From Hymenobacter chitinivorans DSM 11115 (GTDB taxonomy: Bacteria > Bacteroidota > Bacteroidia > Cytophagales > Hymenobacteraceae): a stretch of DNA of 64,000 nt. The notes under the pieces were generated by a model. It made no database searches. It was not told the origin of the DNA and saw only the letters and a program-made list of their open reading frames with translations. The DNA is taken from the NCBI RefSeq assembly GCF_002797555.1, contig NZ_PGFA01000005.1:248001-312000 (forward strand). The letters are read 5' to 3'. Position 1 is the stretch's first letter, and each line of letters opens with the position of its first letter. This document shows, piece by piece, positions 24,901-34,081 of this stretch. The position numbers and the translations under genes are program-made.

Positions 24901-25200
24901 ATGTCCAGCAAACCCAATAATCCCGGCAATACTTCCGAAGACAGCGGTGCCAAGCGCGTGAGCACCACCAACCACGGCCAGGACGGTACCTCGAAAAACG
25001 AGGCCTACGCCGCCGCCCAGAAGGCCCAGCAGGAAGGGCAGGACCAGCAAAACGACGCCACCACCAGCACCCAGAGCAACATGGGCAACGGCGACGGTAT
25101 CCGCGGCGAGTACGGCGACGCCAGCCAGACCAACGGCATGGAAGGCGGCAGCAACGCCGGCAACAAAGACCAGAACGACACCCGCAAAAACAATAACTAA
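24901..25200 (+). CDS. Small disordered Asn/Gln/Gly-rich protein
   Basis: This 99-residue protein resembles the preceding gene in being nearly devoid of hydrophobic residues (KPNNPGNTSEDSGAKRVSTT, AQQEGQDQQNDATTSTQSNM, GGSNAGNKDQNDTRKNNN). Low complexity and high charge predict disorder. Codon use matches the genome and the frame is clean, so it is probably a real gene. Together with its neighbour it forms a pair of hydrophilin-like proteins separated by a hairpin. No function is known. Confidence 0.65.
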   Translation: MSSKPNNPGNTSEDSGAKRVSTTNHGQDGTSKNEAYAAAQKAQQEGQDQQNDATTSTQSNMGNGDGIRGEYGDASQTNGMEGGSNAGNKDQNDTRKNNN

Positions 25201-25232
25201 GGGCTTCGAGCCAGAAGCCTGAACCGACAACG

Positions 25233-25271
25233 AGCCGCCCCGGTTGCTAACAGCAGCGGGGCGGCTTTTTT
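25233..25271 (+). terminator. Intrinsic terminator
   Basis: AGCCGCCCCG and CGGGGCGGCT form a 10-bp stem followed by TTTTTT, downstream of the second disordered-protein gene. Confidence 0.8.
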
Positions 25272-25394
25272 GGGTGGTTTTAAGCCCGGAAACAACGTTG
25301 ACCCGGGCCCCGGAGCAGTTTTGGTAATTCTTAGCTTTACAACCCCGCGCGGCCCACCAGCGGCGCGGTTTACCTTCCTGCTAACCTGCTTCTG

Positions 25395-26141
25395 ATGAAC
25401 CCACTCCCGTATCTGGCCCGGCTGCAGTACACTGCCCAGCCCGCGGTAAACCTGTCCACGCTGCGGGAGCTGCAGGCGGCACATCTGCTGCGGGTGCCCT
25501 TCGAAAACCTGGATATTCACCTGGGCCGCCGCATCGAGCTGGCCGGCAGCTACGCCAAAATCGTGGGGCAGGGGCGGGGCGGCTTTTGCTACGAGCTCAA
25601 CGGCGCGTTTGCCGAGCTGCTGCGCGCCTTGGGCTTTACGGTCCGGCTGATTTCGGCCCGGGTGCACACGTCCGCCGGCGAATTTGGCCCCGAATTCGAC
25701 CATATGGCCTGCCTCGTTACGCTGCCCGGCACCGATTATCTGGTGGATGTGGGCTTCGGAGAGTTCAGCCTCGGGCCGCTGGCCCTGACGCTCGATGTCG
25801 AGCAAGAGGACCCCCGCGGGCAGTTCCGGCTCCGGCGCCACGACGCGCACTACCTGGTGGTGGAGAAATTCGATGGCCGCCGCTTTCAGCCCGAGTACCT
25901 ATTCCAGGAAACCCCGCGGGAGGTAGCCGAATTTGCGGCTATGTGTCACTTTCACCAAACCAGCCCCGAGTCCCACTTCACCCGTAAGCGGCTGTGTACC
26001 CGGCCTACGCTCACCGGGCGCGTTACCATTACCGGCCACACGCTGCGCATAAAGGACGGGGCGAATCTAACCGAAACTGAGCTGGTCGACCCGGCCGAGT
26101 TTGACCGGGCCCTGTACCAGTATTTTGAAATCCGGCTGTAA
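25395..26141 (+). CDS. nat: Arylamine N-acetyltransferase
   Basis: NAT enzymes transfer acetyl groups from acetyl-CoA to arylamines and hydrazines in the cytoplasm. The Cys-His-Asp triad is visible: Cys65 in GGFCYELNGAF, His103 in DHMACLV and Asp118 in YLVDVGFGE. RVPFENLDIHLG near residue 37 and FHQTSPESHFTRKRLCTRP near residue 190 are family signatures. Length (248 residues) is slightly short but complete. It stands alone between a terminator and the GHL10 gene. In soil bacteria the enzyme detoxifies aromatic amines or serves natural-product pathways; no linked pathway is visible here. Confidence 0.93.
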   Translation: MNPLPYLARLQYTAQPAVNLSTLRELQAAHLLRVPFENLDIHLGRRIELAGSYAKIVGQGRGGFCYELNGAFAELLRALGFTVRLISARVHTSAGEFGPEFDHMACLVTLPGTDYLVDVGFGEFSLGPLALTLDVEQEDPRGQFRLRRHDAHYLVVEKFDGRRFQPEYLFQETPREVAEFAAMCHFHQTSPESHFTRKRLCTRPTLTGRVTITGHTLRIKDGANLTETELVDPAEFDRALYQYFEIRL

Positions 26142-26305
26142 AAAGCAGCGGGCCGGCTACTGGGGCCCAAGGGCTGATTAAGGGCGGCAGAGCGGTTTTC
26201 TTCTCTCCGGAAGCGCAGTAAGAAGCCGGGCCGCGCCGGATTTTACGGGCGGGCCGCGGCGGGCGGCAGTAGGGTGCGTAATTTGCGGACGATTTTCCCG
26301 TTTTC

Positions 26306-28078
26306 GTGCTGATGTTCCGATTGATTGCCGCTGCCCGCCCTGTTGCTCTTTGGTTTGTTTTTTTCCTGCTGCTGGTGCTGTTCGGTTCCGGCCGGCCGCT
26401 GCGGGCCCAGGACGGGCCCCCCAAGCGGGAGCTGCGCGGGGTCTGGATTGCCACCGTCGAGAATATTGACTGGCCCAGCAGCCGCACCCTGACGCCCGAA
26501 CAGCAGCGCCGCGAATACCGCCGCATTCTCGACGTGCAGCAGCGCAACGGCATCAACGCCGTGTTTGTGCAGGTACGCCCCGCCGCCGACGCCTTTTACC
26601 AGAGTGAGCTGGAGCCCTGGAGCAAGTGGCTGACGGGGCAACAGGGCAAGGCGCCCAGCCCGGCCTACGACCCGCTGCCGTTTCTGATTGAGGAAGCCCA
26701 CGCCCGGGGCATGGAGTTTCACGCCTGGTTTAACCCCTACCGGGCCAGCATGGACTCCGTTACGCGCCGCCTGGCCCCCAGCCACCCGTTTCGGCAGCAC
26801 CCCGAGTGGTTTTTGCGCTTCGGCGGTAAGCTGCTCTTCAACCCCGGCCTGCCCGAGGTGCGCAGCTACATTACTACCGTCATTCTGGACGTGGTGCGGC
26901 GCTACGACATCGACGGGGTGCACTTCGACGACTACTTTTACCCGTACCCCGAGCCCGGCCTCAAAATCCAGGATGAGGCGGCCTTCCGGCAGTACAATCC
27001 CGACAGCCTCAAGCTGGCCGACTGGCGCCGGCAGAACGTGAACAAGCTCATTGAGCACCTCCACGACACTATTCAGGACACCAAGCGCTGGGTCAAATTT
27101 GGTATTTCGCCCTTCGGCGTCTGGATGAACAAGTCGGCCCACCCCGAGGGCTCCGACACCCGCGCCGGACAGCCCAGCTACGCCAACCTCTACGCCGACT
27201 CCCGCCTGTGGCTGCAGGAGGGCTGGATCGACTACATCGTGCCCCAGCTCTACTGGAGCACCAACTTTAAGCTGGTGCCCTACGCCACGCTGCTTGAATG
27301 GTGGACCCGCAACCACTTCGGCCGCCACCTCTACATCGGGCAGGGCGCCTACCGGATGCTGGAAAACACCCGTTCCGATACCACCTGGCGCAACCCACGG
27401 GAATTACCGCGGCAAGTGCGCCTCAACCGCTCGTACCCCACGGAGGTTAGCGGCAGCGTGTTTTTCAGTGCCCGCTCCCTGATGTCGAACCCGCTGCACA
27501 CCCGCGACTCGCTGCGCCAGAATCTGTTCCGCTACCCGGCTCTGGTGCCCACCATGCCCTGGCTCGACGCCGTGCCGCCCCGCCCGGCCCAAAACCTGGT
27601 GCTGGCCCGCGCCGGCGCCGTGACGACCCTAACCTGGCAGCCCGGCCCGGCCGCTGCCGATGGCGACGTGGCCCGCTACTTCGTGGTCTACCGCTTTACC
27701 AAAGACCAGCAGCCCACCCCCGACGACCCGCGCAACATCGTGGCCCTGGTGCAGCACCGCCCCGGCACCGCGCCTACGCTCGTCGACACCAGCGCCGTGC
27801 CCGGCACCGACTACGCCTACTACCTCACCGCCGTCGACCGGCTGCACAACGAAAGCACCCCGGTTCGGGTGACGACCCAGGGCAAGGCTGCCGAGGTAAT
27901 CGTGGCCCAGGCGCCGACGCCCGCCCCAACTCCCGCGCCGCCGGTGGCAGCCCCGCGGCCGGTGCCCCCGCCCCGCCCGGCAGTGGTGAAGTCCGAAACG
28001 GAAACGGCGGGGGTAACCAAAGTCAAGGTCAAAGCCAAGAAGCGCGGATTCTTTGCCCGCCTGTTTGGGCGGCGGTAA
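26306..28078 (+). CDS. GHL10 family glycoside hydrolase with fibronectin type III-like domain
   Basis: The N-terminus has a signal-anchor-like helix (ALWFVFFLLLVLFGSGRPLRAQ). The family (PF02638, formerly DUF187) domain follows: RELRGVWIATVENIDWPS, GINAVFVQVRPAADAFYQS, EFHAWFNPYRA, YDIDGVHFDDYFYPYP, WVKFGISPFGVWMN, WIDYIVPQLYWS. A fibronectin III-like segment (residues 425-525) and a Pro-rich, basic tail (KVKVKAKKRGFFARLFGRR) complete it. Relatives cut glycosaminoglycan-like or denuded peptidoglycan chains; that activity is inferred. A second ATG at 26312 is an equally good start. It ends at a hairpin facing a convergent gene. Confidence 0.88.
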   Translation: MLMFRLIAAARPVALWFVFFLLLVLFGSGRPLRAQDGPPKRELRGVWIATVENIDWPSSRTLTPEQQRREYRRILDVQQRNGINAVFVQVRPAADAFYQSELEPWSKWLTGQQGKAPSPAYDPLPFLIEEAHARGMEFHAWFNPYRASMDSVTRRLAPSHPFRQHPEWFLRFGGKLLFNPGLPEVRSYITTVILDVVRRYDIDGVHFDDYFYPYPEPGLKIQDEAAFRQYNPDSLKLADWRRQNVNKLIEHLHDTIQDTKRWVKFGISPFGVWMNKSAHPEGSDTRAGQPSYANLYADSRLWLQEGWIDYIVPQLYWSTNFKLVPYATLLEWWTRNHFGRHLYIGQGAYRMLENTRSDTTWRNPRELPRQVRLNRSYPTEVSGSVFFSARSLMSNPLHTRDSLRQNLFRYPALVPTMPWLDAVPPRPAQNLVLARAGAVTTLTWQPGPAAADGDVARYFVVYRFTKDQQPTPDDPRNIVALVQHRPGTAPTLVDTSAVPGTDYAYYLTAVDRLHNESTPVRVTTQGKAAEVIVAQAPTPAPTPAPPVAAPRPVPPPRPAVVKSETETAGVTKVKVKAKKRGFFARLFGRR

Positions 28079-28099
28079 GAGGGAATAACTGATTTACCC

Positions 28100-28140
28100 C
28101 AAAGCCGCGGCTTCGCAATTGTAGTAGGGCCGCGGCTTTG
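28100..28140. terminator. Convergent-gene hairpin
   Basis: CAAAGCCGCGGC (28100-28111) pairs perfectly with GCCGCGGCTTTG (28129-28140) across 17 nt. The T tract is short, so termination strength is uncertain. Confidence 0.55.
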
Positions 28141-28215
28141 GTGCGCTAGTGCAGTAGGGTATCGGCCTACACCCGGTGGGTTTGGGGTTGGCCGGTAGCT
28201 GGTGCGGCGAAGAAG

Positions 28216-28605
28216 CTACTTGTTGCCAAAAAACTGGAGAACCAGAATAAGAACTATACCGGGCAGGAGCACAAACAGGATAAGGCCAAGGCTTCGTACC
28301 AGTAGCTGCGCTTCGGTTTCTTTTTCGCGCCACCTGCCCGCCAGCTCCCAATACGTATTGCGGTACCGCCGGTAATTGAGATACAGAATAGGGCCTGAGA
28401 TGAGAATAAAGTATTTAGAAGATGCTTTTAGGAACTGTACTCTGTCCACGAAGGGTAGAGTAGCGCTCAGAATCATATAGATAATGGCAATTGCCCAGAG
28501 GCTTTGCAGCAGTGATACAACGATTTGAGCTGTGAAGGCGTCGCGCCCATCCTTCTTGTAGTAGTGCCTGGCAAATCGATAAAATACATAGTCAAACGGG
28601 TTCAT
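28216..28605 (-). CDS. Small membrane protein of unknown function
   Basis: This 129-residue protein was not recognised. An N-terminal amphipathic segment (FDYVFYRFARHYYKKDGRD) precedes membrane helices at about 28-52 (IVVSLLQSLWAIAIIYMIL), 64-78 (YFILISGPILYL) and 107-127 (LGLILFVLLPGIVLILVL), with a charged loop RRYRNTYWELAGRWREKETE between. Its ATG overlaps the TGA of a small upstream frame (ATGA), which suggests coupled translation. The GC content is lower than in its neighbours. Confidence 0.65.
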   Translation of the reverse strand: MNPFDYVFYRFARHYYKKDGRDAFTAQIVVSLLQSLWAIAIIYMILSATLPFVDRVQFLKASSKYFILISGPILYLNYRRYRNTYWELAGRWREKETEAQLLVRSLGLILFVLLPGIVLILVLQFFGNK

Positions 28606-28787
28606 ACGTCTTGGTGAACAGCCGCTAACACAGAATCGGCTACCGCAAATAGAGGTCGTTGATTTGGCGTATTGCCGATAAGCGAAATGGCTTTAAGAGG
28701 TGAAATGGATGAGGTAGTATCTGTATAGTGCAATAATTGCATGTAGCCGAGGTGAGTGCAGCTCGATTTTTCGGGGTCCGAAAACAA
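28602..28787 (-). CDS. Possible small gene coupled to the membrane protein
   Basis: A 61-codon frame ends in a 4-bp ATGA overlap with the downstream membrane protein gene. Its product (CTHLGYMQLLHYTDTTSS, SLIGNTPNQRPLFAVADSVL) has no membrane segment or known motif. The overlap is the only positive evidence; the region is poor in GC and may be a chance or decayed frame. Confidence 0.3.
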   Translation of the reverse strand: MFSDPEKSSCTHLGYMQLLHYTDTTSSISPLKAISLIGNTPNQRPLFAVADSVLAAVHQDV

Positions 28788-28834
28788 GTGCCAGGAGTGA
28801 GTAATTACTCATGCAGACAAAAAACCGGGGCGTT

Positions 28835-28858
28835 GGCAACGTTCCCGACAACGTTTGC
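28835..28858. promoter_or_regulatory. Twin operator-like sites upstream of susC
   Basis: Two adjacent 12-mers, GGCAACGTTCCC and GACAACGTTTGC, each centred on the palindrome AACGTT, are exactly 12 bp apart. Central-CpG dyads of this type are typical of LacI-family operators. They lie about 125 bp upstream of the susC start; no LacI gene is in the window. Confidence 0.45.
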
Positions 28859-28982
28859 ATAAAATATTCTGGTGCAATTCTGTGGTTTTTACCCGAATAC
28901 GGCAACCTTATGGGAGTACTACTAGCGAATCTAATCTTGCTCATTCTTCGGCAAGTCAAATTTCCACCCAACTCCCAACCCC

Positions 28983-31946
28983 ATGAAAAACTGGTTACTA
29001 ACAATGGTGCTGCTGCTCGGCCTGGCCGGGCACGCCTGGGCCCAGCAAGCCCGGCAGCTGACCGGGCAGGTACTCGATGAAGCCTCGGGCCAGGGTCTGC
29101 CCGGCGTGACGGTGGTGGTGAAAGGCACCACCATCGGTACCGGCACCGACGGCAGCGGCAACTTCTCCCTGAACCTGCCGGCCGGTACCGAGCCCACGCT
29201 GGTGCTGAGCTACGTGGGCTACCTGGCCCAGACGGTAACCGTGGACAACTCGAACACGATAAAAGTGCGCCTCAAAACCGACCAGAAAGCCCTGGACGAA
29301 GTCGTGGTAATCGGCTACGGGGAGGTGAAGAAGAGCGACGTAACCGGCGCCATTGTGTCGGTGAAGGAAGCCGACCTGAAGAAGATTCCGGCTGCCAACG
29401 TCATGGAAACCCTGCAGGGCCGCCTGCCCGGCGTGGACATTACCAGCGCCAGCGGCTCGGCCGGGGCGGCCGTCAATATTGCCGTGCGCGGCAACCGCTC
29501 CATTCTGGCCAGCAACGGCCCCCTCTTTATCGTGGACGGGGTGCAGTACAACTCGATTCAGGACATCAACCCCAATGATATTCAGAGCATGGAAGTGCTC
29601 AAAGACGCCGCTTCCACGGCCATCTACGGGGCCCGGGGCGCCAACGGGGTTATCATCGTGACCACCAAAAAGGGCGCGGCCGGCAAAACGACCATCACCC
29701 TGAATTCCTACTACGGCGTGACCGACAAGGTGTACTACCCCAAGGTGAACAACGGGGCCGAGTACGTGGCCCAGAAGCGGGAAGCCAACCGCACCACCGG
29801 CAACTGGAGCAGCCCCGCCGACGACTCGAAAATCTTCACGCCCCTGGAATTGCAGGCCATTGCCAGCGGCACGACCACCAACTGGGCCGACCTGCTGCTG
29901 CGCAACGGCGTGCAGCAGGAGCACCAGATTGGCGTGGCCGGCGGCTCGGAGAAAACCAAGTTCTACCTCTCCGGCGACTACTACAACGAGCAGGGCCTGT
30001 TTCGCAACGACAAGCTGAACCGCTACTCCTTCCGGGCCAACATCGACCAGGCCATCAACGACAAGGTGCGCATCGGCCTGCAAAACCAGCTGACCTACTA
30101 CAACCTCGACGCCCGGCGGGACCCCACCAACCTGGCCAACAAAATCAACCCGCTGTTCACGCCCTACGACGCCAACGGCAACTTCGTGAACTACCCCAAC
30201 AACGCGGCCTTTTTGAACCCGCTGGCCGACGAGCAGACCGACGCCTACTCGAACAACACCCGCCGGACCCGTACGTTCTCGACGGCCTACGTGAGCTACC
30301 AGATCCTGCCCAGCCTGAACTTCCGCTCGAACGTGGGCCTGACGCTGTCCAATGACCGCACCGGCATCTACCAGGGCCAGTACTCCATCGACCGGAATGG
30401 GCAGGTCAACCAGGCTTCCTACGGTACCGGCTTCGAAACCAACTGGAGCTGGGAAAACATCCTGAACTACAGCAAAACCTTCGGCGACCATTCCATTTCG
30501 GCCACCGGCGTTACCTCGCTGCTGACCTTCAACCAGGAAAACTCCCTGGCCCAGGGCCGCGGCATCCCGGTGCCCTACCAGCAGTACTACGCCCTGGCCA
30601 ACGCGGCCCAGGTCGTGACGCCCTACACCAACCTGACCCGCAGCAAGCTGATTTCGCTCACCGGCCGGGTGCAGTACGGCTTCAAGAGCCGCTACCTGCT
30701 CACGCTCACGGCCCGCGAAGACGGTTCCTCGAAGCTCTATCAGGGCAACAATTTCGCCTTCTTCCCCTCGGCCGCCGTGGCCTGGCGCATCGTTGACGAG
30801 GAATTCATGAAGGGCGTGACGCCCGTCACCGACCTGAAGCTGCGCGTGAGCTATGGGAAGGCCGGCAACTACGACGTGGCCCCGTACTCCTCCCAGAGCC
30901 TGCTGACGCGCATTCCCTTCAGCTTCGGCGAAACCAGCGCCGCCGGCTACGGCTTCGACAAGCGCGTGGGCAACACCGACCTGGACTGGGAAATTTCCTG
31001 GACCAAGAACGTCGGCCTGGACTTCGGCCTGATCCGCAACCGCCTCACCGGCTCCATCGACGTGTACGAAACCATGACCAGCGACCTGCTGCTCGACAAC
31101 TTTCTGCCCTCGACCACGGGCCGGGGCAACATCACCGAGAACATCGGCAAAACCCGCAACCGGGGCGTGGAAGTGGGCCTGAATGCCCTGGCCTACGAAA
31201 CTCCCGACTTCCGCTGGAACGTGGGTGTGACCTGGTTTAAAAACCAGGAGCGCATCCTGGAGCTGGGCGGGGCCGACGACCTGGTCAACAACCGCTTCGT
31301 GGGCTACCCCGTGCGCGTGTTCTACGACTACGAGAAAATCGGCATCTGGCAAACCGACGAGGCCGACGCGGCCAAAGCCGTCGGCCAGAAGCCCGGCCAG
31401 ATCAAGGTGAAAGACCTCAACGGGGACGGCAAGATTACGGCCGCCGCCGACCGCCGCGTGCTGGGCTCGGCCGTGCCCAAGTGGAGCGGCAGCTTCAACA
31501 GCGACTTCAGCTACAAGGGCATCGACCTCTCGTTCCAGATTTTCGCCCGCATCGGCCAGATGATCAACTACGAGTACGCCCAGATCTTCGACCCCCAGGG
31601 CATCGAAAACAGCGGCGTGCACAACTACTGGACCCCCGAAAACCCTAGCAACGACTACCCCCGCCCCGACGCCTCGCTCTCGAAGTCGACGATGCAGAAC
31701 AGCCTCTACGGCACCACGCTGCAGTACCGCGACGGTTCGTTTGCCAAGCTGCGCGGCGTGACGCTGGGCTACAACCTGCCCAAGGGCTGGCTGGAGAAAG
31801 TGGGCGTGGGCACGGCCCGCATCTACGTGCAGGGTAAAAACCTCTACACCGTCAGCAAAATCGACAACTACGACCCCGAGCGGGGCGGCCCCATTACCAC
31901 GCCCATTCCCCGCGTCGTGCTGGCCGGTATCAACCTTGGTTTTTAG
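28983..31946 (+). CDS. SusC/RagA family TonB-linked outer membrane transporter
   Basis: SusC-type proteins import glycans or peptides across the outer membrane with SusD and TonB energy. A signal peptide (WLLTMVLLLGLAGHAWAQ) precedes a carboxypeptidase regulatory-like domain (LTGQVLDEASGQGLPGVTVVVKGT), a TonB-box-like stretch (LDEVVVIGYGEVKKSDVTGA), the plug (residues 115-225, LFIVDGVQYNSIQDINPNDI) and a 22-strand barrel ending in VVLAGINLGF. At 987 residues it is average. It is followed by susD after a repeat-filled gap. No degradative enzyme is directly linked, so the substrate is unknown. Confidence 0.96.
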   Translation: MKNWLLTMVLLLGLAGHAWAQQARQLTGQVLDEASGQGLPGVTVVVKGTTIGTGTDGSGNFSLNLPAGTEPTLVLSYVGYLAQTVTVDNSNTIKVRLKTDQKALDEVVVIGYGEVKKSDVTGAIVSVKEADLKKIPAANVMETLQGRLPGVDITSASGSAGAAVNIAVRGNRSILASNGPLFIVDGVQYNSIQDINPNDIQSMEVLKDAASTAIYGARGANGVIIVTTKKGAAGKTTITLNSYYGVTDKVYYPKVNNGAEYVAQKREANRTTGNWSSPADDSKIFTPLELQAIASGTTTNWADLLLRNGVQQEHQIGVAGGSEKTKFYLSGDYYNEQGLFRNDKLNRYSFRANIDQAINDKVRIGLQNQLTYYNLDARRDPTNLANKINPLFTPYDANGNFVNYPNNAAFLNPLADEQTDAYSNNTRRTRTFSTAYVSYQILPSLNFRSNVGLTLSNDRTGIYQGQYSIDRNGQVNQASYGTGFETNWSWENILNYSKTFGDHSISATGVTSLLTFNQENSLAQGRGIPVPYQQYYALANAAQVVTPYTNLTRSKLISLTGRVQYGFKSRYLLTLTAREDGSSKLYQGNNFAFFPSAAVAWRIVDEEFMKGVTPVTDLKLRVSYGKAGNYDVAPYSSQSLLTRIPFSFGETSAAGYGFDKRVGNTDLDWEISWTKNVGLDFGLIRNRLTGSIDVYETMTSDLLLDNFLPSTTGRGNITENIGKTRNRGVEVGLNALAYETPDFRWNVGVTWFKNQERILELGGADDLVNNRFVGYPVRVFYDYEKIGIWQTDEADAAKAVGQKPGQIKVKDLNGDGKITAAADRRVLGSAVPKWSGSFNSDFSYKGIDLSFQIFARIGQMINYEYAQIFDPQGIENSGVHNYWTPENPSNDYPRPDASLSKSTMQNSLYGTTLQYRDGSFAKLRGVTLGYNLPKGWLEKVGVGTARIYVQGKNLYTVSKIDNYDPERGGPITTPIPRVVLAGINLGF

Positions 31947-32090
31947 GGGTTAGCTGATAGTTGTTCGTTGTCAGTTGTCAGTTGTTAGGTCGTGCTGGTA
32001 TCCACTAGAACAATCAACAATCAACAATCATCAACCAACAATGAGCAACTAACAACTAACAACGAGCAACTGACAACTAACAACGCTCCC
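31947..32090. repeat. CAAC-type inverted repeat between susC and susD
   Basis: The left part has TTGTTCGTTGTCAGTTGTCAGTTG and the right part repeats CAACTAACAACTAACAACGAG and CAACAATCAACAATC, with GGTCGTGCTGG in the centre. A multi-branched stem is possible between the two cotranscribed genes. The susD start was fixed at 32091; the upstream open frame is just the translated repeat. Confidence 0.7.
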
Positions 32091-33755
32091 ATGAAATTCT
32101 CGACCTACATATATAGCACCCTGGCCGCCGTGACGCTGGCCGGACTTACCTCCTGCGAAAAGCAGCTGGAGGAGTATAATCCCTCGGGTCTGACGCCCGA
32201 ATCGGTGTATACCACGCCGGCCGGGTTCGACAACCTGGTGAATGCCGCTTACTCCTACACCCGCTGGTGGTACGGTAAGGAAGACGGCTACAGCATGTCG
32301 GAAATGGGCACCGACCTGTGGCTGCGCGGGGCCGGCGACGTAAACCCCGACCTAACCGACTACACCACCCTGCAGTCCAGCTCCCGGGCCGTGGAGTCGC
32401 TCTGGAGCAAGCTCTACATTGGCATCAACGTCTGCAACGCGGGCATCAGCCGGGTGGGGCAGTCGGGCATGAGCGACGCGACGAAGAAAATCCGGGAGGG
32501 TGAGCTGCGCTTTCTGCGGGCCTTCTACTACTGGCACATCGTGGAGAGCTGGGGCGGCGTGCACTTCACCACCGCCGAAACCCTGGGCGCCGTGAAGACG
32601 GCCAACCGCACGCCGGTCGACGAGTTCTACAAGCAGATTTTCGAGGACCTGAACATTGCCGTGGCCAACCTGCCCATCACGCCCCAGGTTGCCACCGAGT
32701 ACGGCCGCGTGACCAAGCCCGCCGCCGAGGCCTTCCTGGCCAAGATGTACCTGACCCGGGGCGAAAACCAGAAAGCCGCCGAACTGGCCCAGAAGGTTAT
32801 TGCCACCTACGGCTTTTCTCTCCAGAAAAACTACGCTGACCTGTGGTCGATGAGCAACCTGGAAAACAAGGAAATCGTGTGGGCCGTGAACTACTCCCGC
32901 GACCTGACCCTGAACGACCGGGTGGATACGGGCCTCTACCCCGACGGCCACCCCCGCGGCGGCAACAACGGCCACCTGGTGTGGATGATGAAGTACGACG
33001 ACCAGCCCGGCATGACCCGCGACATTGCCAACGGCCGGCCCTTCAACCGCTTCATGCCCACCAAGTTTCTACTCAACCTCTTCGACGAAACCAAGGACTC
33101 GCGCTACACCGCTTCCTTCCGCACGGTGTGGCTGGCCAACGTGGATGTGACGACCGGCACCAAGCCCTTGTCCAAAGGCGACACGGCCATTCTGGCCACC
33201 AAAAAGGTGGTATCGACGGCCGTGCGCAACGCTAAGAAGTACCGCGTGTACGACGTCAACGACATTTACAATGCCAACGGCACCGGCAAAAACCGCCTGC
33301 AGTACGTGTGCCTGCGCAAGTTTGACGACCCCACCCGGCCCACGGCCCAGGAAGAGCAGAGTGCCCGTGACGCCTACGTGATTCGCCTGGCCGACGTGTA
33401 CCTGATGGCCGCCGAAGCCAACTTCAAGCTGGGCAAGACCGACGACGCCGTCAAGCAAATCAACGCCGTGCGGGAGCGGGCCGCGCTGCCCGGCAAAGTG
33501 GCCGATATGCGCATCAGCGCCGCCGACCTGAGCCTGGACTTCATCCTCGACGAGCGGGCCCGGGAGCTGGCCGGCGAGCAGCTGCGCTGGTTTGACCTGA
33601 AACGCACCAACAAGCTGGTGGAGCGCGTGAAGAAGAACAACCCCGAGGCCGGCGCCAGCATTCAGGACTACCACACGGTGCGCCCCATTCCGCAGCGCCA
33701 GCTCGACGCAGTAACCAACAAGAGCGAGTTTATCCAAAACCCGAACTACCGCTAG
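32091..33755 (+). CDS. SusD/RagB family outer membrane lipoprotein
   Basis: This is the surface substrate-binding lid of the adjacent SusC transporter. The signal peptide ends in the lipobox LAGLTSC (LTS-C). The mature protein has the SusD fold: an N-terminal SusD-like segment (YNPSGLTPESVYTTPAGFDNLVNAAYSY), TPR-like helices (RFLRAFYYWHIVESWGGVHFTTAE, PAAEAFLAKMYLTRGENQKAAELAQK) and the C-terminal signature (DVYLMAAEANFKLGKTDDAVKQINAVRERA, DERARELAGEQLRWFDLKRT, VRPIPQRQLDAV). Length (554 residues) is typical. It ends in a strong terminator shared with susC. Confidence 0.95.
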   Translation: MKFSTYIYSTLAAVTLAGLTSCEKQLEEYNPSGLTPESVYTTPAGFDNLVNAAYSYTRWWYGKEDGYSMSEMGTDLWLRGAGDVNPDLTDYTTLQSSSRAVESLWSKLYIGINVCNAGISRVGQSGMSDATKKIREGELRFLRAFYYWHIVESWGGVHFTTAETLGAVKTANRTPVDEFYKQIFEDLNIAVANLPITPQVATEYGRVTKPAAEAFLAKMYLTRGENQKAAELAQKVIATYGFSLQKNYADLWSMSNLENKEIVWAVNYSRDLTLNDRVDTGLYPDGHPRGGNNGHLVWMMKYDDQPGMTRDIANGRPFNRFMPTKFLLNLFDETKDSRYTASFRTVWLANVDVTTGTKPLSKGDTAILATKKVVSTAVRNAKKYRVYDVNDIYNANGTGKNRLQYVCLRKFDDPTRPTAQEEQSARDAYVIRLADVYLMAAEANFKLGKTDDAVKQINAVRERAALPGKVADMRISAADLSLDFILDERARELAGEQLRWFDLKRTNKLVERVKKNNPEAGASIQDYHTVRPIPQRQLDAVTNKSEFIQNPNYR

Positions 33756-33767
33756 CCCTGGTAGTCA

Positions 33768-33817
33768 GTCCACGCAAAAGGCCCGTCCGGATTACCGGGC
33801 GGGCCTTTTGCGTGGAC
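33768..33817 (+). terminator. Terminator of the susCD operon
   Basis: The 23-bp arms (22 paired) start with GTCCACGCAAAAGGCCCG and enclose a 4-nt loop ATTA. The stem includes A and T tracts and works in both directions in principle. Confidence 0.8.
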
Positions 33818-33822
33818 TTTAT

Positions 33823-34081
33823 TGACCGTCATGGCAAGCCTAGCGAGACGTCTCACGAGCTGAGGTTGCCAAAGTATAGGTCATGCTTGATCTGTCGTCT
33901 GCGCAGTTGAAGCATTTCTACTGCCAAAGTAAAATTGATTACTCCCGCGGGAAAGGTACTTCGACAAGCTTAGCATGACGGGCTGGTGTCTTATTCTAAT
34001 TTCCAGCAGCGGCGCGCAAGATTCCTCGCCAAGCTCGGAATGACGTGCTTACTGGACTCACCATCTCACCATCTCACCATC
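33823..34081. repeat. Degenerate GTCATGGCAAGC-type repeat region
   Basis: The 326-bp gap after susD holds no gene. CCGTCATGGCAAGCC (33827) is loosely complementary to GCTTAGCATGACGG (near 33970), and further pieces (CAAGCTCGGAATGACG, CACCATCTCACCATCTCACC) resemble fragments of the nested elements at 708 and 10284. I read it as one or more decayed copies. Confidence 0.5.

Noticed and set aside
28693..29004. 103-codon minus-strand frame upstream of susC
   Set aside because: It overlaps the susC start and the operator-like dyads and has no motif.
28998..31622. 874-codon open frame on the minus strand
   Set aside because: It is antisense to susC, which has clear plug and barrel features; the His/Val/Gly-rich product is a shadow.
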